A DNA stretch of 64,000 nt from Casuarina equisetifolia (lineage: Eukaryota > Streptophyta > Magnoliopsida > Fagales > Casuarinaceae): positions 24,348,021-24,412,020 of the forward strand of contig CM052362.1 of NCBI GenBank assembly GCA_028551475.1. Reading direction: 5' to 3'. Each line of letters starts with the position of its first letter. The stretch's first letter is position 1. The position numbers were made by a program, and so were the translations under genes. The notes under the pieces are model-generated. The model saw nothing but the letters and a program-made list of their open reading frames with translations. It had not been told where the DNA came from and searched no databases. Positions 51,135 to 60,040 of this stretch are shown here, piece by piece.

Positions 51135-54100
51135 AAGCTGGAGATTTGAATAAATCAAATACTCCGAGCTTGGAGAGAAGATTCCAATGTTGTTTACTGT
51201 TGAGTGCCTTAGTGAGTAGGTCAGCAGGTTGTTCCTTGGTTGGTACATGTCGTGTCGTAATGATTCCTTGTTGAAGCTTTTCTCTGACATAATGACATTC
51301 AACTTCAATGTGCTTTGTGCGCTCATGAAATATAGGGTTTGCTGCAATCTTCTCTGCGGCTTCATTGTCACAATGGAGTAATGCTGGACGCTTCATGTAA
51401 AAACCAAAATCTTTAAGTAATCCAATGATCCATACTATTTCACAAGTGGTAAGTTGCATAGCTCTGTATTCTGCTTCAGCTGACGATAAAGACACAGTGG
51501 GTTGTTTTTTGGAGCGCCATGAAATCAGAGAGTTGCCTAACATTATACAAAAGCCTGTGGTGGATCTTCTTGTCATGGGACATGTGCTGTAATCAGAGTC
51601 GCAATATGCTCGCAACTCAAATGGCGAAGATGATGGGAACATGAGACCAAGGCCTGGGCAACTTTTAAGATATCTGATCACTTTTAGAGCAGCTTCCATG
51701 TGAGATTGTTTTGGATCATGCATGAATTGGCTAAGAAGTTGGACCGGAAATGTGATGTCAGGCCTGGTGAGTGTAAGATAAATCAGTCGTCCAACTAGGC
51801 GCTGATAGACTGAAGGATCGTCAAGAGGAGGATCATTCATTTGTTCTTTTGATCCAGCATCATACTCAAGGCTTGTGAATTTTTTGTTCTGCTCCATGGG
51901 AATCATTGATGGCTTCGAACCAGCTAAGCCTGCTTCAGAAATAAGTTCCAATGTATACTTTCGCTGACTTAACGAAATACCATCTGGAGATCGAGCGATT
52001 TCAAGCCCTAAGAAAAACTTTGAGGGACCAAGATCCTTCATGAAGAATGCACCATGCAAATATTTTTTAAGGTCTGAAATGGCTGCTTGATTGTTTCCTG
52101 TAATCAAGATATCGTCAACGTAAATGAGTAAAGCCACAAAAGAGCTACCTTTCCTCTTGGTGAACAAGGAGTAATCATGGTAAGACTGGCTGAAACCGTG
52201 TGCAATCAGGGCACCAGTGAACTTGGCATTCCATTGCCGAGAAGCTTGCTTCAACCCATAAAGGGATTTCCGCAATCGACAGACAAGATGCTCCCCCTGA
52301 TTGCGAAATCCGGGGAGAAGCTCCATATAGACCTCCTCTGAAAGATCACCATGAAGAAAGGCATTCTGGACATCCATCTGATAAAGGGGCCAATGATGGA
52401 CGGCAGCAATGGTAATGATGAGCCGAACAGTGACATGCTTGGCTGTAGGAGAGAAAGTATCCTGGTAGTCAATGCCCTCACGTTGATTATAGCCCTTGGC
52501 AACCAAACGGGCTTTGTAACGTTCAATGGAGCCATCAGCACGATACTTCACCTTATAAACCCTTTTACATCCAATAGGACGACGACCAGGGGGTAGAGGA
52601 ACAATATCCCAAGTGTGATTAGCCTGAAGGGCAGTAAGTTCAGCATCCATGGCTGAAATCCAATTGGGGTCTTGGGTGGCCTCATGGTATGTGGTAGGTT
52701 CGGTGATGGCAGAAATGGAGGTTATGAAGTGCTGGTAAGGGGGGTTGCAGTGGTGGAGGGAGACATAGTTAGATATCGGATAAAGGGAGGTTTGGGAAGA
52801 GGAAGGTAAGGTAGGACATATGTAGTCGGAGGTCCAGATAGGAGGGTGAGTGGGACAGCCAGATCGACGCAGTGAAGGATCGGGAGGCGCAGTAGAAGGA
52901 GCAGTAGTAGTGTCAGGAGGTTGGGGAGGTGGGGTGGGGGATGGTGGGGTCGGGGATGGTGGCGATGCAAGAGCATGGGTGTCTAATGAAAGGTTAGAGG
53001 GGAGAGGCGGGGCAATGGGAATCGTACCTGAAGGAGTTGGGTCAGGAAGATCCACAGGCAATGATGAGGAAGTGTACGTGTCAGGATCCGGCACAACTGG
53101 AGGTGACGAGAGGGCCAGGCTGTCCAAAGAAGAAGAAGAAGGAGAAGAAGAAGTAGAAGAGGAAGAAAAAGGAAAAACAGTTTCTTGAAAAATAACATCA
53201 CGACTAATGAAAAATTTGTGGGAGTGAGGGTCATAGACACGATAACCCTTTTGAGAAGGAGGATAACCCATAAAAATGCATGGAAGGGCACGAGGACTAA
53301 ACTTATCTCGAGGGCCTAAGGTGGTGGCGTAACAACGGCAACCAAAAACACGAAGATGTTCAAGGATAGGAGGTTTACCAAATAATTTTTCAAAGGGACT
53401 GAGACCATGAAGAGAGGAAGAGGGAAGGCGGTTGACAAGGTAGGTGGCAGTGAGAAGGCATTCCCCCCAGAATGGCGGGGGGATATGGGCTTGAAACATT
53501 AAAGCACGGGCCACGTCTAATAAGTGCCGATGTTTGCGTTCAACAACTCCATTTTGTTGAGGAGTGTGAACGCATGAGGTCTCATGGGAAATGCCCTTCA
53601 TGGAAAGGAAAGAACGACACTCAGAAGAAAAAAATTCAGAGCCATTGTCAGAACGAATGCGACGGACAGTGGTAGTGAATTGGGTATGAACCAGGGAGAT
53701 GAAATATTGGATTTTGGAAAATACTTGGCTTTTAAATTGAAGGAGGAAAGTCCAAGTGGCACGGGAAAAGTCATCCACAATAGTAAGAAAATAGCGTGCA
53801 CCATCATGGGTAGGAGTTCGATGAGGACCCCAAACATCCATGTGGACAAGCTCAAATATGGAGTGAGTCAGAGTGTGACTAATGGGAAAAGGTTGGCGGG
53901 TTTGTTTAGCTAAAGGGCAAATAGGGCAGGAAAAAGAAGAAGGACAAGAAATAGAAACACCAGAAGAAGAAAATTGTTTTAAGGAAGAATGACCAAGACG
54001 TTGATGCAAAAGATCATAACTAATATTATTAATAAAAATGGGAGTACAAAGAGATTGTTGTTCAGAAGTACAAACAGTGGACTTTAGGGAATTTAAATAT

Positions 54101-55809
54101 TCAGAGAAAACAGAACTAAAATTTTTTGGAAAAGCAGAACATAGAAAGTAGAGTCCTCGATCAGCCTTGCCGAGCCCGATCAGATCCCCAGTCGTACGGT
54201 CCTGAAATACACAAAAAGCATCGAAAAAAATGGCTACACAATTGTTATCACGGGTTAATTTTTGAATAGATAACAAATTGTGTTTAAAACGGGGGGCATA
54301 TAAAATATTGGTGAGATGCAATTGTGGATAAGGTTGGCAGCGACCAATGTGGGTGACAGGACTAAGTGAGCAATCAGGCAATGTAATATGAAGGGGAGCA
54401 ACGCATGGGGAAAATGAATCAAGAAGAGATAAATTACAAGTGATATGGTCACTAGCCCCTGAATCGATTATCCATAAGGAGGAAATGGGAGAAAGGGAAG
54501 AAACCGTACCTGAGAATGGGTCCAAGGAACCCATTTGGTTTATGAAAGTCAAGAGCTTGTGCTGTTGATCGGTAGTGAGGGTAAGCCCAGTGGATCCACC
54601 ATATACGCTACCTGGGCTAGGTGGATGATGGCCCAAGAGACCTGGACTGGGTGTAGGTGGATAGCCTGAAGAGCCCTGAAAAGAAGATCCCCCAGTGAAG
54701 TCCAAAGCTGGGGGATGAGTTGGGCCAGAGCCAAGGGAAGGCAGAGAATCAGATGCGGCAACATTATGAGCGAAAGGCCCTTGGCCAGTGGGCTTGCGTC
54801 TATTATTACCACGCTGCTTGGGCCTGCTGCTAGTTGGGTAGCCCACTAATTGGTAGCAGGACTCACGCAGGTGTCCAGGCCGCTTGCAATGACTACAAAT
54901 GGGCCTAGATGTGGGAGGTGCCTGCTGGGCATGAGGCAGGTTAGGCCCGTTGGGCCCGCTTAAGGATAAGGCCCCAGATTGCGAATCATGGGTCCAGCCC
55001 GTTTGGGCCAGAGATGCACCTGACCCGATTGGGGTGCGACTAGAACGGTGCGTCTGAAACGCACTGGCATCACTGCCAAGAGAGGAACGGCCGTCGGTAG
55101 CAGCGCGTTGGAGCAAGTCTTGCTTCGCCAGCGAATAAAGCTTCTCCACGCTTGGGAGCTCGTCACGTGACATGACGTTGGAGCGAAGGGTAGAGAATTC
55201 ATCCGGCAGGGCCAAAAGAAGTTGCAGGGATCGATCCTCTGCCTCACGGTGGTGAAATTGCTTACTAGTGTCACAAGTGCCGCCACAACAACAATGAAGA
55301 GGAGGTTGTTGGGCATCTAAAGCACCCCAAAGCTCCTTCAGACGGAGGTAGAAGGATGTGAGCTCAGCGCTGGAGGCACCAGGAGACAAGCGGAGAGTGC
55401 CGATGGCCTGTTTAAGGGAAAATTTCTGGGTCCCGCTAATCCGATCGAAGCTATCACGAAGCAATTGCCAGACATCGGCGACACTGGGAGCAGTGGAGAC
55501 CATAGTCTCGAGTGAGGAATCGACAGAGTGGGTTAACCAAGTCTTCACAGCTGCATGACACTGGTCCCAACGGGCAGCAGCGTCACCATCGCCAGTGGGG
55601 CGTGGGAGCTTGCCAGTCAGAAAACCCATCTTATTCCGAGCAAGGAACACTGTTCGGATTTGCTCGCTCCAAACATGCCAGTTGGCCTCGCCGGTGAGCT
55701 TCTGGGACACGATGCATGCCGGTTGAAGATCGGCAGCAGTGAGATGGTATGGGTCGTGGAGAGGAGAGATAGTGGAGCTGTTGGTAGTGGCCATGAGGAA
55801 GGTGAACAA
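51133..55809 (-). CDS. Copia gag-pol polyprotein (intact)
   Basis: A single ORF of 1558 residues with no frameshift or internal stop. Order: Gag with the copia-type N-terminal domain (about 20-235) and a CCHC zinc knuckle at C305-C308-H313-C318; aspartic protease with DSG at 449-451; GAG-pre-integrase motif (HQRLGH, about 602-607); integrase core with catalytic D658, D721 and E757 (D-35-E spacing kept); reverse transcriptase with YVDD at 1230-1233; and RNase H with D1404 and E1445 or E1447 candidates. A Ser/Pro-rich linker (about 880-985) separates integrase from RT. All catalytic residues expected for an active element are present, so autonomy is plausible but untested. The start is taken at 55809; an ATG at 55794 (MATTNSS) is the alternative. 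The many plus-strand ORFs across this stretch are antisense shadows. Confidence 0.96.
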   Translation of the reverse strand: MFTFLMATTNSSTISPLHDPYHLTAADLQPACIVSQKLTGEANWHVWSEQIRTVFLARNKMGFLTGKLPRPTGDGDAAARWDQCHAAVKTWLTHSVDSSLETMVSTAPSVADVWQLLRDSFDRISGTQKFSLKQAIGTLRLSPGASSAELTSFYLRLKELWGALDAQQPPLHCCCGGTCDTSKQFHHREAEDRSLQLLLALPDEFSTLRSNVMSRDELPSVEKLYSLAKQDLLQRAATDGRSSLGSDASAFQTHRSSRTPIGSGASLAQTGWTHDSQSGALSLSGPNGPNLPHAQQAPPTSRPICSHCKRPGHLRESCYQLVGYPTSSRPKQRGNNRRKPTGQGPFAHNVAASDSLPSLGSGPTHPPALDFTGGSSFQGSSGYPPTPSPGLLGHHPPSPGSVYGGSTGLTLTTDQQHKLLTFINQMGSLDPFSGTVSSLSPISSLWIIDSGASDHITCNLSLLDSFSPCVAPLHITLPDCSLSPVTHIGRCQPYPQLHLTNILYAPRFKHNLLSIQKLTRDNNCVAIFFDAFCVFQDRTTGDLIGLGKADRGLYFLCSAFPKNFSSVFSEYLNSLKSTVCTSEQQSLCTPIFINNISYDLLHQRLGHSSLKQFSSSGVSISCPSSFSCPICPLAKQTRQPFPISHTLTHSIFELVHMDVWGPHRTPTHDGARYFLTIVDDFSRATWTFLLQFKSQVFSKIQYFISLVHTQFTTTVRRIRSDNGSEFFSSECRSFLSMKGISHETSCVHTPQQNGVVERKHRHLLDVARALMFQAHIPPPFWGECLLTATYLVNRLPSSSLHGLSPFEKLFGKPPILEHLRVFGCRCYATTLGPRDKFSPRALPCIFMGYPPSQKGYRVYDPHSHKFFISRDVIFQETVFPFSSSSTSSSPSSSSLDSLALSSPPVVPDPDTYTSSSLPVDLPDPTPSGTIPIAPPLPSNLSLDTHALASPPSPTPPSPTPPPQPPDTTTAPSTAPPDPSLRRSGCPTHPPIWTSDYICPTLPSSSQTSLYPISNYVSLHHCNPPYQHFITSISAITEPTTYHEATQDPNWISAMDAELTALQANHTWDIVPLPPGRRPIGCKRVYKVKYRADGSIERYKARLVAKGYNQREGIDYQDTFSPTAKHVTVRLIITIAAVHHWPLYQMDVQNAFLHGDLSEEVYMELLPGFRNQGEHLVCRLRKSLYGLKQASRQWNAKFTGALIAHGFSQSYHDYSLFTKRKGSSFVALLIYVDDILITGNNQAAISDLKKYLHGAFFMKDLGPSKFFLGLEIARSPDGISLSQRKYTLELISEAGLAGSKPSMIPMEQNKKFTSLEYDAGSKEQMNDPPLDDPSVYQRLVGRLIYLTLTRPDITFPVQLLSQFMHDPKQSHMEAALKVIRYLKSCPGLGLMFPSSSPFELRAYCDSDYSTCPMTRRSTTGFCIMLGNSLISWRSKKQPTVSLSSAEAEYRAMQLTTCEIVWIIGLLKDFGFYMKRPALLHCDNEAAEKIAANPIFHERTKHIEVECHYVREKLQQGIITTRHVPTKEQPADLLTKALNSKQHWNLLSKLGVFDLFKSPA

Positions 55810-55810
55810 A

Positions 55811-56033
55811 GACGGCTAGGGTTTGAGAGGAGGGAATTAAGGATAAGGGTAATTTGGTAAATAAAGAAAGGAATAGCAAAAGTGGCTAGGGTTGACGGAA
55901 AATAAAAAACAAAGGAGAAGGCGGCTAGGGTTAACGTGAAAAGATGGAAAATAAAAAACAAGGGAGAAGGCGGCTAGGGTTAACGTGAAAAGAAAAGGAA
56001 AACAAATGAGGAAAGAAAAGGGCGGCTAGGGTT
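55811..56033 (-). repeat. Five GGCTAGGGTT repeats in the copia leader
   Basis: The plus strand shows GGCTAGGGTT (mostly CGGCTAGGGTT) near 55813, 55883, 55921, 55970 and 56022, spaced 38-70 bp apart. Three of them share a longer unit with TTAACGTGAAAAG or GAAAATAAAAAACAAGGGAGAAGG. They lie in the untranslated leader between the primer binding site and gag, beginning just outside the ORF. Confidence 0.8.
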
Positions 56034-56099
56034 GCGTGTAGAGAAAGGAGGAAAAAGACAAAGTTGAAAAAGATGAGAAAGTGGCGTGACTTATGTGAA

Positions 56100-56350
56100 G
56101 GGAAAAAGGAAGAGGAAAGAGAGAGAAAACTCTTTAGGCTACGGTGAGTTGGGAAAAAGGAGGAAAGAGAAAAAGGAATTGTGAAGGATGCAGAGAAAGG
56201 ACAAAGAGAGAGAAAATACCTTGGTCTACAGGTGGAAAAAGTGACAGGTTAGAGAAAGAAAGGACCAAAGGGAGGGAGAGAATACCTTTGTCTACGGGTG
56301 GAAAAAGTAACAGGAAAGAGAAAGAAAGGACCAAAGGGAGGGAGAAAGGA
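56100..56350 (-). repeat. Tandem repeat of about 62-75 bp in the copia leader
   Basis: Three to four related units. The best two (about 56190-56250 and 56251-56313) share GAGAnAATACCTTnGTCTAC, then GGTGGAAAAAGTnACAGG and AGAGAAAGAAAGGACCAAAG. A partial unit follows to about 56347, and a more diverged one precedes near 56105-56160. Purine-rich on the plus strand. Confidence 0.75.
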
Positions 56351-56473
56351 CGAAACAGAAGGTGAAAAATTAACAAGAACTGACGGGAGGAGAAAGCAAT
56401 GGATGAAAAAAAACAGCAAGAGGCTCACAACTCGCCGGAAGAGAGAAAAAAAGCGGAAGCTAGGATCGTATGG

Positions 56474-56485
56474 CGATTGATACCA
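56474..56485 (-). promoter_or_regulatory. Primer binding site, initiator tRNA-Met type
   Basis: Directly after the 5' LTR in the sense direction the sequence is TGGTATCA followed by ATCG. The first eight bases match the complement of the plant initiator tRNA-Met 3' end (usual PBS TGGTATCAGAGC). The match stops there, so priming may depend on a short duplex. Confidence 0.8.
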
Positions 56486-56688
56486 TGTAAGAAACTAAGA
56501 AACTGCGAGGGAGCATGAAGGATTTCTCTATTGCTGTGATGTACTTTACAATGATTGCTATACATTTATAGAGACATAGCCTAACCTAGGAAAGGTAAAC
56601 CAAATATTTACAATAATTACAATGATATTGTGCCTAATCACAGGCACTAATATGGTAATGTATTAGGTGAGGCAGCTGTCTATTAACA
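56486..56688 (-). repeat. 5' LTR of the copia element
   Basis: 203 bp, TG...CA ends. In the sense direction it carries TATAAAT at 56570-56564, the likely core promoter of the element. It is nearly identical to the 3' LTR, with two transitions. Confidence 0.97.
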
Positions 56689-58150
56689 GTCTCAGAGAAT
56701 CCGGCGGCTTCCACTGAGATGTAATATGAACGACTAGATTCCCTTCCCTTTCCCTCACTCCCCCAAATAAGCCCGCCCAAGAAATATTCGATTATAAAGA
56801 ATAGTAACTTCCAGAACCATGAAAAGAGTATAATTCCAACCAATATATGTTGTGAGCGATCTGATATAAGTTTTATACTGTCTATATATATACTTGTTTG
56901 AGTGCTTAAAGATTAAGCTTAAAAAATAATTTAGAGGTTCGAAGATTCTTATTTCATTTAAACTTTATATTAAAATTTTAAATTTTTAATATGTAATTCT
57001 TATCATTTAAATATTTTTTTATATATTAAGTATCCTTAAGCTCAAAATGACACAATATGAAGTAGATTCAATGTGAGCTCTAATAACTTAAGGATTAGAG
57101 AGTAGTTTTTTTATTTAACCTTACCTTAACAATATTAACTTTTGGTGTGAGAATCTTGTCCTACAAATACTATATTATTAATTGACTTTTGAGTATCAAT
57201 GAGTTATCTTGTAATATCTATTCAATCAAAAATAAATATATCCACATGAAGTGTTTATCCACTTATGATGAGGAAATGAGTTAAGAATTATATAGTAAAT
57301 ATCTTATATTATTCAAATCTTATTAAAAATCTTAAAAAGAAAAACAAAATATCCATACTCTTGAGTGAAATTTAAGATATGAACTTTTTAAGGTTTTCAA
57401 CTCCTTAGCCGATGTAACACAATAGACAAATAAAAAAAACAAAACAGAAAAGAAAGCTATATCGATGAGTCTGTTTTCACACTTTTTGGGATGAATTATA
57501 GTATCTTTCGGCTTGCAGGCCCCCTCCCTGTACACTTCACAACGTAAACATTATGCACAGTGACGACAAAGACGTGGCGTGCAGCTTCTGTGACTTTGGC
57601 AATGGGGCTTTAACGGGGTTCCCGAAGTTGATTGAACACTTCAATTTTAGGGAAATATTGGGCATCCACAATCTGCCCCTTTCTTCCAGCATGGCTGATT
57701 GCTTCACCAGGATTGATTGTGGAAAAGCTTCCTTCTCATTCGGTTAAAAGGAATCACGTTCTACAGGTGCCATACCATTCATCAAAATGAACCATTTTTG
57801 GATCCCGTTCTCTTATACTTCTCACTCAGTACGCTTATGGAGAATAATTTAAAACAAACAACCAAAAAATAGTCATTAAATCGTTCCTTCAAAGATTTTA
57901 AGGAGATTGATATCCATTAAGATTTATTAAAACTAAAGTAGTAAGGTAACTACAATCACACGGCTGGATCATCACCCAAGGTTCTCTATCATTGACTAGA
58001 GTAACACATTAATGACTCTAAGATTTTCTACAACACTCAATATCTAGCCATTTTTGTTACAATCACATTTATTATCATTTATTGTTTTGGTTGAAATCTA
58101 AAATGAATGTATTGTTTTGTTTTGTAACAAGTAATGAAATTTTAATTTCA

Positions 58151-58280
58151 TAGGGATGGGCCCTAGCTTAGTGGTGTTCTTTGAGTCAAATATTGATCGA
58201 CAATCCCATCAATTATGAGGAGTCCCCTTCTTTTCCTTCCCAGTGTGTGTTATAAAAGAAATTTAAAAAAAATTATTAAT
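58151..58280 (+). mobile_element. SINE-like piece with Pol III A-box
   Basis: Starts GGGATGGGCCC and has an A-box-like TAGCTTAGTGG at 58164-58174. The expected B-box about 40 bp downstream is degenerate (GATCGACAATCCC). A T- and A-rich tail follows. It shares its head design with the piece at 58314. Ends are uncertain. Confidence 0.35.
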
Positions 58281-58313
58281 TCCAAAATATATTTTACTCC
58301 AATGTCATATCAA

Positions 58314-58430
58314 GGGGTGTCCCCTTTAGCTTAATGGCAAAAATTCAAGGAGCATCTCACTTGCCAGTCTACGGTCAGGAGCTCAACACCCCCTCCCATC
58401 CCTAATGAAACTCTATTTATACCATAATTT
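58314..58430 (+). mobile_element. SINE-like element with A- and B-boxes
   Basis: Starts GGGGTGTCCCC, with A-box-like TAGCTTAATGG at 58327-58337 and B-box-like GGTCAGGAGCTCAAC at 58373-58387. The spacing of about 46 bp fits a tRNA-derived Pol III promoter. A CCCTCCCATCCC segment and AT-rich DNA follow. It is not a functional tRNA gene, since no cloverleaf or acceptor stem was found. Confidence 0.45.
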
Positions 58431-60040
58431 TTATATTTAGTGTGTAATTATAATTTTCAATAAGATTAAGGAAAGCATGTATTGGAAAAATATATTGCTT
58501 CTCTTATAGAATTTATTACATACAAAAGTCATCTAAATTCATGGTATAATTTTTGGGTTTGACTTATTCAACATAGTATCACAACCCATGTTGGTATACT
58601 TTTACTTTGAATTTTTAAAATATGTTTGGAATGCAATAAACGTTTACTTTTCTTTGTTTAATCTTAAACACTATATATATATGATATAAGAGAAAGTGTT
58701 AAGGATGAAAATCATATATTAAAAACTTACAATCATTAAATAATAATTAAATACAAAAACTTGTCTTTTGAACTAGTAAGTTAGTTTTTATGTTAATCTT
58801 TGAGTCTATTTAATAAAACAAAAACACTTTCGCATGTATGAAAAATGTTAGACCAAAATATTAACAATATAAGAGGATTATTATTTTCAATAGTTTGCCT
58901 TTTGTGAGTTGTATAACTAATTTAATTATCTTAAAAAAAATCTACAAAATAGGCAAAGTGTTTCTTAGAACTCGCGAGAGGGTGATTGACAGTTGCCCAT
59001 GAACCTTGAAGGGTAGCTGCTCAACGCTCCTAAAAGAGATGGTTACACCTGTAGTTCTCTTGAGAGATGGTTAGTTAATTCCTTAAATTTGAGAGAAGGA
59101 GAGCACTGTTGATCATTGGTCACTCTAATGACATAGTTGACCGTCCAATAATTCTTCAGGGATAGATTAGTAACTCTATTGTATGTTAGTTGAATTTTTT
59201 AATATGTTATTTATCTTAAAAAGTCCTTGGTCCACAAAGGGTATCATTAAAGAGAGTGTTGCTTACAGTCACGTACCAGCAAAGGACTTGTTTCACCGCT
59301 GCCATGATCAGGATCTTTTGCAGCTAAGGAACTAGATAAGTGGTGGTCACCATCCTCATTTGCTAAATTATAAGCTGTGTCCGTAGTAAGGAGGGCTCAT
59401 GTTGCATAATATTGTGGGAGACCAAGCAAAAATTGCATCACCTGATTCACATAGTTTTTGCTCATTTATTATTTCATTACTCTACACCTATAATTTCAAA
59501 AAGTGCACTTGACAGGAGTCTCAATCATATCTAGTTCCTTATACAAATTTACTAGTTTATTACAATACATGGAGAGCTTCATATTAGTCATCTTATGTTT
59601 ACTAAGTATTTTTCAATTTTTTTTTGAATAATACTATGTGTTTAAGACAATATTTTTATATTGAAAACTAAATTATTGATATGAAATTTTTAAAAAAGAA
59701 TAACATTTTAATTTTGTAATTTTAAAGTTCTCTTCAACGAAAGCATTAGAGGGAAAATTGTCTGCTTGCAAAGCCCACGTATTCAATGGGTGAAGCCCAA
59801 TCTTTGTTTGGGAAAGGCCAGTGGGGGATTATGGGCCTCCTTCCCACGAATCACAAAACTTTGTAATAATTCCTAACGGTTAGTTGAGAGCCGAGTTCAT
59901 GAATTCCGCGGGACGGTAGCTCCGGCTCCGGCATTCAGCACAACTACTCCCGATTAGTCTCCACCTAACACTGTTGTTAAACTCTGTTTCATTGAAACCA
60001 GTCCTTAGTCTTCTTCTTCAGTCTCTTCGAACCTCTCCCA

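Larger units (their letters stand above)
50918..56693 (-). mobile_element. Complete Ty1/copia LTR retrotransposon
   Basis: An intact element of 5766 bp (50923-56688) flanked by the 5-bp target duplication GTCTC at 50918-50922 and 56689-56693. It is transcribed from right to left. The parts occur in canonical order: 5' LTR (56486-56688), tRNA-iMet-type primer binding site, repeat-filled leader, one uninterrupted gag-pol ORF, polypurine tract and 3' LTR (50923-51125). The two LTRs are both 203 bp and differ at only two positions, so insertion is recent. The element lies 1.9 kb upstream of the BRUTUS ATG in the same orientation. The domain order with integrase before reverse transcriptase identifies copia. 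The lineage is not resolved, though short LTRs and the overall size are compatible with Ale/Retrofit-like groups. Confidence 0.97.
56694..60040. other. AT-rich spacer upstream of the MBL-fold gene
   Basis: No protein gene recognised. Most of 56850-59700 is AT-rich and repeat-like, including two SINE-like heads at 58164 and 58327. The last 150-250 bp hold the promoter and leader of the metallo-beta-lactamase-fold gene; no strong TATA box was seen there. Confidence 0.4.

Noticed and set aside
52850..53188. Gly-rich plus-strand ORF within the copia element
   Set aside because: Antisense of the Ser/Pro-rich linker between integrase and reverse transcriptase.
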